Source: an uncultured Bacilli bacterium (GTDB lineage Bacteria; Bacillota_I; Bacilli_A; RF39; UBA660). Taken from it: DNA of 64,000 nucleotides. The stretch is taken from contig CAKPDH010000002.1 of assembly GCA_934148845.1 (NCBI GenBank), positions 124,001-188,000 of the forward strand. Reading direction: 5' to 3'. Shown in pieces: positions 41,053-50,988 of the stretch (its first letter is position 1; each line of letters begins with the position of its first letter). The notes below the pieces were generated by a model, which searched no databases, was not told where the DNA came from, and saw nothing but the letters and a program-made list of their open reading frames with translations. The position numbers and the translations under genes are program-made.

Positions 41053-43254
41053 TTATTTTAGATTATTACTTAAAAAATTAATTAGTGCTTTATTGCCTTT
41101 ATCAGTTAAATGTATATTATCTTTCATAAGATAGTCTTTATTGTCTTTAAGAATATTAGAAAAATCAAGTAATGTAACATTTTGAGTGTTAGATAAATTT
41201 TTAAATTTATTATTAGAAATTAATATAAATACTTTATATTCATTACAAAGTTCTATTAAATCTTTATATTTTTTTTCACTTATATCCATGCTACTATCTA
41301 GTGCGAGTACTATATTATAAGTCATAGTATTTTCGTCTATAGATTTCTTTATTGCATCTTTTAAAGTTTCATATGTAAAATCTTTATCTATAATGAATTT
41401 AGCACTACTAAATTCATTTTGAAGATCATCAAATGCATTTAATAAAATACTATTTCCATAAAAAGTAATTTTATTTTTTTGTTCTTCTTCATGCTTATTA
41501 ATAACTTGTTGCTTATGCTCATTATATTCATTTAGATACTCATTATATATTGCATTATATATAGCATCGGCATATGCTTTTCTACCAGGTCCTGGTAAAT
41601 GTATACCATCTGCATAAAAATATTCAGAATGACCCTTTGAAATAGAATTCCAATCTATTATATAAAGATTTGAATAATTCTTAGCAAACTCAGTTAAATT
41701 CTTATTAACATTTTCTAAATTTGTCGTATTAATCCAAAATACTTTACGGTCACCACAAGTCTCCATTATAGCTTCTTTACATCCTTTAGAACAATCACCA
41801 TTAGTACCCAAATGTATAACAATAATCTCGCCAAGCATATTTTTATTTTTTAAATCCTTAAGTATATCATTTGCTTTCCAAGTAGAACGTGATACCTTAG
41901 CATCAAAATATCCATTAGGAAATTTCTCATATAAGTTATTCACAGCGCCTAACATAACCGAATCTCCTATACCTGTAATACTTAGATTTCTAACGATACC
42001 ATCTATCTTTTCTTTACCATTTTCTAAATCCTCTAATTTAGATATCCAATCAAGATTTTCTTGATCTAACTTTTGTTTATATTGCTCTTGGTTTTTGGCA
42101 ATTAATTTTTCATTTTCTTCTAATTGCTTTTCTAGATCTTTCATTTCTTTTGTATAATCTTTTGAAGTAATATATTTAAAAGCCCCAAATAAGGTTATAA
42201 ACATAATAATAGTAAATAAAACTGATTTAATAATATGATATTTTTTAGCCTTTTTATTTGTTGAAAAATATAATATATATGATATTAACATAGTTAATGT
42301 AAATATAATAATATCTTTTAATACTATATTTATATTAATACTTTCAAATATAAATATTATTGGATATTGAATTAAATATACATAATAACTAACACTAGAT
42401 AAAGATTTAATTATTTTATCAAATTTTGATAATTCTTTCTTTGTATTTATGATACTATAATCAAGTAATCTACAAGTAATAAGAGTTGTTATAATCATAA
42501 ATATTATGAACAAATTAGAACTACTTGATGCAAAAATAAATAATAAAATTAAAATAATTAAGTAAAAATATATAATACTATTTTTATTCTTTACAAACTT
42601 TGGTATAAATGATCCATAATATTTATGTATAATTCCTATTAGTACACCAAATAGTATTGAAAATAATCTAGTAAAAGTATTATAATACGTTACCATCATG
42701 TTTTCCTTAATTCCTGATTTACAAAATATAAATGTACTTATTAGTGTTAATAATATTACTATTACAGTAACAATATTTTTTCCTATTTTTTCTTCTATTT
42801 TTTTAAGTAACATATAAAAATATGGAAAAATTAAATCAAATTGTAAAAGAATTGCTATATACCAAAAATGCATAAATGGAGAACTAGTATGACGGGCAAA
42901 ATAATCCATATTCGCACTTAGTTGCCAAAAATTATTGTAACCAAATAATACTGATGTAGTTTCACTTTTTAAATTAAAAAAATTAATATCTGGTATAAGT
43001 GAAATGACTGCTATAGATATAAAAGTAACAAGTACTAATGGCAAATAAAGTTTAATAAGTCTATTTTTATAATATTTTATAACCTTAAAATCATCTTGCT
43101 TATAAGCAGAACTCATTGATAAATATCCACTTAATGTAAAAAAAATACATACTGCTAAATATCCACCCTTTAGTATACCTAAATGATAAAGGAAAATTGA
43201 TATAAAAGAAATCACTCTTATTAAATCTATATTTTTATAATATTTTTTATTCAT
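41053..43254 (-). CDS. OatA-like acyltransferase with two SGNH domains
   Basis: A 733-aa protein. Residues 1-355 form an Acyltransferase_3 membrane domain with about 10 helices (NIDLIRVISFISIFLYHLGI, FTLSGYLS). A coiled linker (358-410) leads to a first SGNH domain with GIGDSVMLG (Ser432), HLGTNGDC and DGIHLPGPGR (His552), as in OatA. A second, divergent SGNH-like domain follows with YGNSILL (Ser602) and DNIHLTDKG (His715). It presumably O-acetylates peptidoglycan or another cell-surface glycan. The ATG at 43254 is preferred over a GTG three codons earlier. Confidence 0.88.
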   Translation of the reverse strand: MNKKYYKNIDLIRVISFISIFLYHLGILKGGYLAVCIFFTLSGYLSMSSAYKQDDFKVIKYYKNRLIKLYLPLVLVTFISIAVISLIPDINFFNLKSETTSVLFGYNNFWQLSANMDYFARHTSSPFMHFWYIAILLQFDLIFPYFYMLLKKIEEKIGKNIVTVIVILLTLISTFIFCKSGIKENMMVTYYNTFTRLFSILFGVLIGIIHKYYGSFIPKFVKNKNSIIYFYLIILILLFIFASSSSNLFIIFMIITTLITCRLLDYSIINTKKELSKFDKIIKSLSSVSYYVYLIQYPIIFIFESININIVLKDIIIFTLTMLISYILYFSTNKKAKKYHIIKSVLFTIIMFITLFGAFKYITSKDYTKEMKDLEKQLEENEKLIAKNQEQYKQKLDQENLDWISKLEDLENGKEKIDGIVRNLSITGIGDSVMLGAVNNLYEKFPNGYFDAKVSRSTWKANDILKDLKNKNMLGEIIVIHLGTNGDCSKGCKEAIMETCGDRKVFWINTTNLENVNKNLTEFAKNYSNLYIIDWNSISKGHSEYFYADGIHLPGPGRKAYADAIYNAIYNEYLNEYNEHKQQVINKHEEEQKNKITFYGNSILLNAFDDLQNEFSSAKFIIDKDFTYETLKDAIKKSIDENTMTYNIVLALDSSMDISEKKYKDLIELCNEYKVFILISNNKFKNLSNTQNVTLLDFSNILKDNKDYLMKDNIHLTDKGNKALINFLSNNLK

Positions 43255-43400
43255 AATACTCACATCCTACAAACAAATTAATTATAACATTTATTTACAT
43301 AAATATAAATATCACAAAAAATAATTCTAATTATTATGTAAATATTTTTAATATTTATTGTAAATAAAAATCAGTATAATTTTATATACTGATAAACTGC

Positions 43401-44039
43401 TTATTTTTTATCTAATACCGTATAAAACGACATTAGTAAACTACTTGATATGATTATTCCACCAATAATATCAGATACCCAGTGTACCCCAGATATAAAT
43501 CTGCCAATAACTACTACAAGTAATAATATAAATAATATAACATTAAAACTATTAGTAAACTCGTTTTTAAATATTTTATTATTTACCATAATTGAACTTA
43601 CACATATACATATTGCAAGCATTGTATGTGATGATGGATATGATGCAGATAAAACACCTTCCATTAATATTGGTCTATAATTAACAACAAATTTTTCAAA
43701 AAATACATATATTACAGCAATCACTATATAAAATATTCCAAGTAATATAATCTCTCTATCTACTTTTTTTATACTTTTTCTCTTTAAAAGTTGAATTATA
43801 CCTATTAATGCATATGAGACTGCAATTAAAATAATAATAATTCCTAGTATATAAGTAATTTTATACCACACCATATTTACACCTATACTTTTATGAAAAA
43901 ATTCATTAATAAAAGAAAAACCAACTTTTGAATTATTAGGTCCAATAGGCTTTACATCAATTACTTTTACAAGAATAGTAAATAAAACAGATAAAAAAAT
44001 TAGAAATATACTAATATATAAATTTTTCTTTTTTATCAT
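43401..44039 (-). CDS. PAP2-family membrane phosphatase
   Basis: A 212-aa protein with six membrane segments. The phosphatidic-acid-phosphatase motifs are present: KFVVNYRPI (variant of KxxxxxxRP), SYPSSHTM (PSGH-type) and SGVHWVSDIIGG (SRxxxxxHxxxD type) with both His and the Asp. It probably dephosphorylates undecaprenyl pyrophosphate or a lipid phosphate at the outer face of the membrane. It is monocistronic, surrounded by envelope genes. Confidence 0.88.
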   Translation of the reverse strand: MIKKKNLYISIFLIFLSVLFTILVKVIDVKPIGPNNSKVGFSFINEFFHKSIGVNMVWYKITYILGIIIILIAVSYALIGIIQLLKRKSIKKVDREIILLGIFYIVIAVIYVFFEKFVVNYRPILMEGVLSASYPSSHTMLAICICVSSIMVNNKIFKNEFTNSFNVILFILLLVVVIGRFISGVHWVSDIIGGIIISSSLLMSFYTVLDKK

Positions 44040-44171
44040 AAATACTCCCTCCTAGATTGTCCACTCTTAGTTTATTACAAATTTTAATTAATATCAAGTT
44101 ACTTTAACTTATTTTAAAAATATTTACATAAAAATACTACACTATTAAAGAATGTAGTATTTTTTATTAAT

Positions 44172-45770
44172 TTATATATTTATATTGTTATATTTTTTAA
44201 TCCCCCATTTTATTAAGATATTATAAAGAATTACACATATTATAAATATTATTAATAAGTGAAATATTATTAATGTATTTATGCATATTTTGCTTTTAAA
44301 ATGAAGTATACTAATTACACTAAGTAAAAATATAATAACTCCTATGTATACAGAAATCATTGAACTTAGACTTTGTTTAACAACTTCTGTATCATTTGTA
44401 GCATTCATTTTTGGATATTTTAAATTGACTAAAAGGCCTATTAATGATGATAATAAAACCATTAAAATGCTAAGTAAAAATATTGTTACTATATAAAATA
44501 TATTAGGCTTAAACACTATAAAAAATAAAAGTTCTGATATTAAAATAAATGGTAACTCTATTATAAAAGGATATATTATTTTTGATTTAAAAATATCTTC
44601 TATTTTAATAGGTAAGCTTTTTGTTATATTAATTGTTTTGCCTTCTAGCGATATACTTGATGATGTAATTGACGTAAATGAAGTGGCAAATAGTATTAAT
44701 ATATAGTATAAAAAAGATATTGACATGTTTCCTACTTCATATTTAGAAAACAAATATTCAAATGAACTTTCACCTTTAATTAATAAAATTATAGTAACTA
44801 CAAAGGTAAGTATTAATCCAAATAATGTATTAAACATATAAACAGGTGACGAAAAATATCTTTTTAATTCTTTATTTACTAAAGATTTAACAGGAGATTT
44901 TTGTACATAACTATTCTTAACTATTTTTCTACTGGCAACTATATTTTCTTTAGAATTAAAAATTATTTTAAAATAACTTTTAGAAAATAGTATTATAAAT
45001 AAAACAAATGGAACTAAATTTACTAGTAATAATTTTATTAAATCTATAATATTAAAGTTTGTTATTAATCTAATATAAAGACCTATTGGATAATATATTT
45101 TAATAAGTAAATCATTTACATCTTTAGCATAACTTGCTATATTATTTATAAATGAATCAAATTTTGTACTAAGAAAAAATATACCTAAAAATAAAATTAT
45201 AGATAATAGTGTTTGAACTATTTTTTTTCTTTTTGATTTACTTGAAATCATTTTAACTAAATAACCTAATATACTAGATAGTATTGTTGGAATTATTGGT
45301 ATTAAGAAAGTAAATATAATAGTTATTAAATAAAAACTTATATTTGGGCTTTCATAATATATGTATATAATGAATGCTGGAAGCAAAAACATTAAATTAT
45401 ATAAATATTGAAATATTAATAACTTTAATATTCTAGTAGATAATATTTTTGATTTTGCAATAGGAAGTGAAAATAATAAGTCATTATCTTTGGATTCAAA
45501 CAATATACCTTGTGATTTATATATTCCTTGCATAAATGAAAATATTGTTACAATAAATATAAACATAGTTAACATTATATATGTTAAATTCATACTTTTT
45601 AATGATTTTCCTATAGTATAAGCATAAAAGCCTATTGAAAAACAAACTATAATAAACAAGCATAATGGAAATATAATTTTTTTTATTTTACCTGAATTTT
45701 TTTTTGTCTTATATTTAAATAGATCCATATCCTGTGTTAAAACAGCTTTTAATAAAGATATTCCCTTCAT
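44172..45770 (-). CDS. ABC-2 type exporter permease
   Basis: A 532-aa integral membrane protein with about 12 hydrophobic segments, grouped into two halves around a cytosolic stretch (VASRKIVKNSYVQKSPVKSL). It contains LFESKDNDLLFSLPIAKSKI, a phrase typical of Bacillota ABC-2 exporters related to putative ABC exporter families. Its start overlaps the stop of the ATPase gene by one base. The substrate is unknown. Confidence 0.82.
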   Translation of the reverse strand: MKGISLLKAVLTQDMDLFKYKTKKNSGKIKKIIFPLCLFIIVCFSIGFYAYTIGKSLKSMNLTYIMLTMFIFIVTIFSFMQGIYKSQGILFESKDNDLLFSLPIAKSKILSTRILKLLIFQYLYNLMFLLPAFIIYIYYESPNISFYLITIIFTFLIPIIPTILSSILGYLVKMISSKSKRKKIVQTLLSIILFLGIFFLSTKFDSFINNIASYAKDVNDLLIKIYYPIGLYIRLITNFNIIDLIKLLLVNLVPFVLFIILFSKSYFKIIFNSKENIVASRKIVKNSYVQKSPVKSLVNKELKRYFSSPVYMFNTLFGLILTFVVTIILLIKGESSFEYLFSKYEVGNMSISFLYYILILFATSFTSITSSSISLEGKTINITKSLPIKIEDIFKSKIIYPFIIELPFILISELLFFIVFKPNIFYIVTIFLLSILMVLLSSLIGLLVNLKYPKMNATNDTEVVKQSLSSMISVYIGVIIFLLSVISILHFKSKICINTLIIFHLLIIFIICVILYNILIKWGIKKYNNINI

Positions 45771-46480
45771 TATTTATTCTCCTCAAGTCCAAGAAATACT
45801 TGTTCTAATGATTCACCTTTTATATCTTTCATTTTACCTATTTTAACTATTTTTCCACATTTTATAATAGCTACTCTATCGCATAACTTTTCTGCAACAT
45901 CTAATATATGAGTTGAAAAGAATATCGTTTTACCTTCTTTAGCCATTTTTTTCATAATTTCTTTCATATCGTATACTGCTTTTGGATCAAGTCCAACAAA
46001 TGGCTCATCCATAATAAGGACTTTAGGATCATGGGATAGTGCTGATATTAATGCAACTTTTTGCTTCATACCATGTGAAAAGCTTGATATATCATTATTC
46101 AATTTATCTTCAATCTCAAACATTTTTGAATATTTTTCTATATTTTCTTTTCTAATATCTTTTGATATATTATACATATCACAAACAAAGTTTATAAAAT
46201 CTAGTGCACTCATGTTTTCATATAAATCTGGATTATCTGGAACATATGCCATTTCTAATTTACATCCTATAGGATCATCTTTTATTGACTTACCATTTAT
46301 TAATATATCACCACAATCAAAATCTAAAATTCCTACAATAGATTTTATCATTGTAGTTTTACCAGCGCCATTATGGCCAATAAAAGCAAATATTTCTCCA
46401 CCATCAATTTGAAAATTTACATTATCAAGAGCCTTTTTTTCTTGATTATAAGTTTTACTTACATTTCTTATTTGTATCAT
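45770..46480 (-). CDS. ABC transporter ATP-binding protein
   Basis: A 236-aa ATPase partner of the next gene. Walker A is FIGHNGAGKTTMIKS, the signature DISSFSHGMKQKVALI has SHGMK in place of SGGQ, Walker B is VLIMDEPFVGLDP and the switch His is in FSTHIL. The layout is that of exporters of the ABC-2 group. The ATG at 46480 follows GGAG with better spacing than the ATG two codons before. Confidence 0.93.
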   Translation of the reverse strand: MIQIRNVSKTYNQEKKALDNVNFQIDGGEIFAFIGHNGAGKTTMIKSIVGILDFDCGDILINGKSIKDDPIGCKLEMAYVPDNPDLYENMSALDFINFVCDMYNISKDIRKENIEKYSKMFEIEDKLNNDISSFSHGMKQKVALISALSHDPKVLIMDEPFVGLDPKAVYDMKEIMKKMAKEGKTIFFSTHILDVAEKLCDRVAIIKCGKIVKIGKMKDIKGESLEQVFLGLEENK

Positions 46481-46510
46481 TTGCATCTCCTTTTATAGTT
46501 ATTTAAGCTT

Positions 46511-47464
46511 TTATTTATCTAATATAGACTCAACTATATATCTTGGTCTTTTTTTTGTTTCGTTATATATTTTTCCTATATATTCGCCAATAACTCCTAG
46601 GCATAAAGTTTGAATTCCACCTATTAACCATATAGAGCATACAATAAAAGTCCAACCAGATACTGTATTTCCACATAGCTTCATAGTAAGTGAATATATT
46701 AACATAATAAAACTTAATACAAGTATTAAAAATCCTATAGAAGCAATTATTCTTAATGGTTTAACACTAAAAGAAGTAATACCATCTACTGCAAAGCTAA
46801 TCATCTTTTTTAATGGATATTTAGAAGATCCAGCTACTCTTTCATTTCTACTATAATAAGATATATCTGTTTTAAAACCTAGTTCTGGTACTATTCCTCT
46901 TAAAAACAAATTAACTTCCTTATATTCAGATAAAGCTTCCATAGCTCTTTTACTCATAAGGCGAAAATCTGCATGATTAAATACAATTTCTACACCCATT
47001 TTGCTCATAAATTTATAAAAACTTTCTGCTGTAAATCTTTTAAAAAATGTATCTTTTTTTCTAGAATTACGAACTCCATATACTATATCAGCACCATTTT
47101 TATATTTATCTATCATATCATCAATTGCATTTATATCATCTTGTAAATCTGCATCCATACTTATACTTATATCAGAAGTTTTAGAAGAATATATTAATCC
47201 TGCAAGCAAAGCATTTTGATGCCCTTTATTTCTAGATAAATTTATTCCTACATACATATTATTTTCATTGTGAAAATCAGTAATTATATCCCAAGTTTTA
47301 TCCTTAGAGCCATCATTTACAAGTACAACTTTACTATCACTACTTATTAATCCTTTTTTTATTAATGAATTCATTTTCTTATCTAATTCTATTTTTGTAT
47401 ATGGAAGAGCTTCTTCCTCATTATAACACGGTATAACCAAATTTAATATTAATTTATTTTTCAT
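46511..47464 (-). CDS. Polyprenyl-phosphate glycosyltransferase (GtrB/DPM1-like)
   Basis: A 317-aa GT2 enzyme. LVIPCYNEEEALPYT, VNDGSKDKTWDI and the DXD-type SMDADLQDD fill the catalytic domain (1-220). Two membrane helices (about 232-255 and 264-290) and KIYNETKKRPRYIVE complete the GtrB/YkoT pattern. It moves a sugar from a nucleotide donor to undecaprenyl phosphate on the inner face. The ATG at 47464 follows AGGAAGG and overlaps the end of the GT-C gene by 11 nt, so translation is coupled. Confidence 0.92.
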   Translation of the reverse strand: MKNKLILNLVIPCYNEEEALPYTKIELDKKMNSLIKKGLISSDSKVVLVNDGSKDKTWDIITDFHNENNMYVGINLSRNKGHQNALLAGLIYSSKTSDISISMDADLQDDINAIDDMIDKYKNGADIVYGVRNSRKKDTFFKRFTAESFYKFMSKMGVEIVFNHADFRLMSKRAMEALSEYKEVNLFLRGIVPELGFKTDISYYSRNERVAGSSKYPLKKMISFAVDGITSFSVKPLRIIASIGFLILVLSFIMLIYSLTMKLCGNTVSGWTFIVCSIWLIGGIQTLCLGVIGEYIGKIYNETKKRPRYIVESILDK

Positions 47465-49502
47465 AACAACAATCCTTCCTAAATAAAACAATGTATTCAA
47501 TCCCTAATCCCAATAAGGCAATAATTATATATTCTATTTTACTATAAATTCCTATTTTTTCATAATTACTTACTAAAAATTCTAAATCTCCAGATTCATA
47601 TTTATCATTAACTATTAAGTTACCTTCTGGATAAAAATCAAATTCTTGCTTATATGATTTATAAAATTTTATCCTACCAGAATCTGTTTTAGATAATTTT
47701 ATATAATAAATACCTTTATTATAAGATTTATCTAAATCAATAATAATACTATCTTTAGCTATATCTTTTAATTTTATTTCTTTTTTGTATAAAGTATCCT
47801 TAGAGTCATTTAAAAGTTCAAATGTGAAAGTATTATTCTTATTATTAAATTTAGCCATTCTAATATTAATAGTATTAAAACTACTATTAAGCTTTAATGA
47901 TTGATATATAGTTTTATTTTTATTTAGTTCAATTAATTTTACTTTATTAGATATATCTTTAGCTACAACATTTTGTCTCAAACGTGTATTAGTATATTTA
48001 TTAAAATAACAAATAAATAATATAAAAGTAATAATAAATATTATACATTTAAAATACTTATACATCTTTTGATTATTTAATTTGAAATTAAATGAATCTA
48101 TTGAATAAGCACTTAGTATTATTAACCAGGGAAGGAAAGAAAGACCATATCTTGGACACACTTCCCACATTAAATAAAATACAAATGCTCCAAATAACGA
48201 TATTGCCATAAAAGATTTTTTATTAGTTTTTAATAATTTTATTAATGAAACTATACATAAAAATAATATTCCTATTTTAGAAAACTGTAATAAATAATTT
48301 ATAACTATATTTTTATCTTCAACTAAATATTTATAAGATACATTATAGTCTCTTACTAAATCCAAATACTTTTGATAACTATAATCACCTTTACTCCATA
48401 CAGTTATTATTTTTCCTATTAAATGCTTCCCTATCCCTAAAGCACCCATCTTATTTAGTCTTTCTTTTAATCTTATTATATTTAATTCTTTTCTATTTGA
48501 TACATCTTTTGCTTTAAAACTATAATCATAATCAGCTTGAGAATAATAACCTCCATTTTTAGGATTAAATCCCATCATTATCCAATGTGTCATTGGAAAT
48601 TTTTGATTTTCGTTAGTTTTTTTAAAGAAATTATTTTCTATATTATTTATAAATGAGAATGTAATAATAAGACCTATAAATATCGGAATTATATTCACTA
48701 ATATATCTTTTAATTTTTTTGTAATTATTATATATATAAAATACGCTATAAGTGTAAATATACAAACTGCTCGTATTTTATATCCAATTATAGATAATAT
48801 TCCTATTAATATCCCATATATTATATTATTTTTTAATATATTACATTTTGTATTTTTTACCATTAAATATATTATTATAGATGATACTGGAAGCATTAAA
48901 ATATCTGTATAGTAATAAGATACATATAAATAAAATATTGGAGATGTTACTATTATAAATAGTATTAGTAAACCTTTATCTATATTAAATACTTCCTTTA
49001 CTGTTTTATACGTAAATATAGACATAACTGTTATACTAAAACAACTTACAAATCCAAATAAAATTTGATTATTTATATTTATCTTAGCTATATTATATAA
49101 AAGTATAAGTATAAATCTGTTATTTGGATATACAGAAAAATATGTATTATTAATTATTTTACCTGTATTATTTAAACTATTAATTTCAGTTAGTATATGA
49201 AGCAAATCAACTTTAGGAATACTACTTATTACATAATTACTTATAAATAGTAGTATAAATTGTAATGCTAAGAGAATTATAACTATAATACTTTTATGTC
49301 TATTATCTAATTTAATTATAAAATTATAAACTTTATATAAAAGTAATAAATATATAATAGTTCCAATAATAAGCACTATAGGATTTAGATAATTATTACT
49401 ACGATTAACATAAAAAAATATAGCGCCAATAAATGATATACCTAAAAACAAAATTGTTAAAGATAATATTACTTTATATCCTATATCAATAATTTTTTTC
49501 AT
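47454..49502 (-). CDS. GT-C fold membrane glycosyltransferase
   Basis: A 682-aa protein with about 11-13 membrane helices (1-480) and a C-terminal extracytoplasmic beta-rich domain (about 490-655) before a last helix. The first large loop contains acidic residues (VSYYYTDILMLPVSS), as in GT39/GT83 enzymes that use prenyl-phosphate sugars. It probably transfers the GtrB-made sugar to a surface polymer or protein. It overlaps gtrA by 4 nt (ATGA). Confidence 0.75.
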   Translation of the reverse strand: MKKIIDIGYKVILSLTILFLGISFIGAIFFYVNRSNNYLNPIVLIIGTIIYLLLLYKVYNFIIKLDNRHKSIIVIILLALQFILLFISNYVISSIPKVDLLHILTEINSLNNTGKIINNTYFSVYPNNRFILILLYNIAKININNQILFGFVSCFSITVMSIFTYKTVKEVFNIDKGLLILFIIVTSPIFYLYVSYYYTDILMLPVSSIIIYLMVKNTKCNILKNNIIYGILIGILSIIGYKIRAVCIFTLIAYFIYIIITKKLKDILVNIIPIFIGLIITFSFINNIENNFFKKTNENQKFPMTHWIMMGFNPKNGGYYSQADYDYSFKAKDVSNRKELNIIRLKERLNKMGALGIGKHLIGKIITVWSKGDYSYQKYLDLVRDYNVSYKYLVEDKNIVINYLLQFSKIGILFLCIVSLIKLLKTNKKSFMAISLFGAFVFYLMWEVCPRYGLSFLPWLIILSAYSIDSFNFKLNNQKMYKYFKCIIFIITFILFICYFNKYTNTRLRQNVVAKDISNKVKLIELNKNKTIYQSLKLNSSFNTINIRMAKFNNKNNTFTFELLNDSKDTLYKKEIKLKDIAKDSIIIDLDKSYNKGIYYIKLSKTDSGRIKFYKSYKQEFDFYPEGNLIVNDKYESGDLEFLVSNYEKIGIYSKIEYIIIALLGLGIEYIVLFRKDCCYEK

Positions 49503-49912
49503 GATTTCCTCTTAAATACAATTAATTTACTTAGTATGTAATTTCCTATTACAACTAATACCTGACTAATTAGTTTAAATATTTTATCATTATATTTTAA
49601 TACTGTTACAAATAAAAACATTATAAGCATATCTAACAATAGAGTAGTTACTCTAGCACTTAAAAATGTAGTAAATTCTTTTAACCTGTTTTTTTGATTA
49701 CTTTTAAATACAAATTTTCTATTAGTAAAGTATGCAAACAAAACTCCAGCACACCAAGATAGGATATTTGCTATTTGTAAGCATACTGGAATAGATGGAT
49801 CTAGGATTGTAAATACCAGTATATAATATACTAATAAACTTATTAGTGTTGTTAAAATTCCAAATACTAAATAGTTAATTATTTCTTCATACTTTCTATA
49901 TAAATTTATCAT
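49499..49912 (-). CDS. GtrA-family flippase
   Basis: A 137-aa protein with four membrane helices. It has NYLVFGILTTLISLLVYYIL at the start and the GtrA signature AYFTNRKFVFKS after the second helix, then QVLVVIGNYILSKLIVF. GtrA proteins flip undecaprenyl-phosphate-linked sugars. It heads a three-gene overlapping operon gtrA, GT-C, gtrB that should glycosylate a cell-surface acceptor. Confidence 0.9.
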   Translation of the reverse strand: MINLYRKYEEIINYLVFGILTTLISLLVYYILVFTILDPSIPVCLQIANILSWCAGVLFAYFTNRKFVFKSNQKNRLKEFTTFLSARVTTLLLDMLIMFLFVTVLKYNDKIFKLISQVLVVIGNYILSKLIVFKRKS

Positions 49913-50031
49913 TAAATCACTCCAACTTCATTATTATATTTTATCACAAAATATAATAAAACTAAATATATATATTTAATGCACAAGCAAAATAAACATT
50001 ATTTTCATAATATATACTGAATGTAGGTGAG

Positions 50032-50364
50032 ATTATAAAAATAAAATGTTTAGTAAAAGGCAGTCTTAATTTAAATAAATATTACATATTAGTTTATAAC
50101 CTAGAAGATAAATTAGTATATAAAGGTTATAGTAAATATAATTGCTTTGATATTAGTATTAAAGCAGGTATTTATAAAATAATTATTAACGGATATAAAA
50201 ATATACGATTACATAAATATATATTTGTACAAAATTGTTCTATAATAACCTTTATATTTGAAAATAATAAATCTCACAATGTTCTATTTAAACTAACCGA
50301 TAAAAATTATATAGGGTTACCTATTATGAAAGGAGAATTAACTTTATGTCAAAAAGGCACATAG
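50032..50364 (+). CDS. Small beta-rich protein with non-AUG start, first gene of the surface cassette
   Basis: An open frame of about 110 codons with no ATG, GTG or TTG in its first part. GTAGGTGAG lies just before ATT/ATA codons (50032, 50035, 50041), any of which may start it. It encodes a beta-rich protein (YYILVYNLEDKLVYKGYSKY and on) ending FKLTDKNYIGLPIMKGEL. That tail motif recurs at the end of the next protein (IKLTDESYEGLPIDDGNV). The last 19 nt overlap the next gene. If ATT/ATA starts are not used, it is a pseudogene with a lost start. Confidence 0.5.
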   Translation: MIKIKCLVKGSLNLNKYYILVYNLEDKLVYKGYSKYNCFDISIKAGIYKIIINGYKNIRLHKYIFVQNCSIITFIFENNKSHNVLFKLTDKNYIGLPIMKGELTLCQKGT

Positions 50365-50894
50365 TACCTATTACAAATGGTATGGGTAGTAAAGGAATTA
50401 TTAACGGAACTTATGATGTTACAGCAGAAGTACTAGGATATGATAATAACTCACTTACACCAACAACACAAGAAATAACTGAGGGTGTTATTGAATATAG
50501 TTTTACAATTGCAGCTACTGGTACGCTCACTTTACATGTATCTGATGATGGTACCAGTGTAGGTATACCAATTGTGGGCGCTAAGTTCTATAGAACTGAT
50601 AATACAGGAAAAACTTATGGAACTGTTATCACAACAGATGATCAAGGATTTGCTACATTCAATTATGTTCCCTTCTCTACTACACAAACACCACCTAATG
50701 TTTATTTTAAACAAATAGAATCTGATGGTGAACACAATTTTGATAATAGTGTTAAAAGTGTACAATTAGAAAATCAATTAAAAACAATTGAAATAAAAAA
50801 TGAAGAAGCCACTACTAGAACAATAAAATTAACTGATGAATCATATGAAGGGCTTCCTATAGATGACGGTAATGTGATATTTATAGAACAATAA
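50346..50894 (+). CDS. Ig/CnaB-like structural protein of the surface cassette
   Basis: A 182-aa beta-sandwich protein: a first domain (VTAEVLGYDNNSLTPTTQEI), then TGTLTLHVSDDGTSVGIPIV and TTDDQGFATFNYVPFS, typical of CnaB/prealbumin-like domains with a G-A-x-F turn (VGAKFYRTD). The C-terminus IKLTDESYEGLPIDDGNVIF matches the tail of the upstream small protein. No signal peptide or sortase motif is seen, so export is not by Sec; assembly on a spore surface would explain that. SD AAAGGAG overlaps the end of the upstream frame. Confidence 0.65.
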   Translation: MSKRHIVPITNGMGSKGIINGTYDVTAEVLGYDNNSLTPTTQEITEGVIEYSFTIAATGTLTLHVSDDGTSVGIPIVGAKFYRTDNTGKTYGTVITTDDQGFATFNYVPFSTTQTPPNVYFKQIESDGEHNFDNSVKSVQLENQLKTIEIKNEEATTRTIKLTDESYEGLPIDDGNVIFIEQ

Positions 50895-50988
50895 AAATTG
50901 TTTATTAACAAACCTTTTAATATTTAAAACAATTATAAAATATTAAAGATTATATTTATAACTACTTTAATATATAGAAAGGAGTAAA

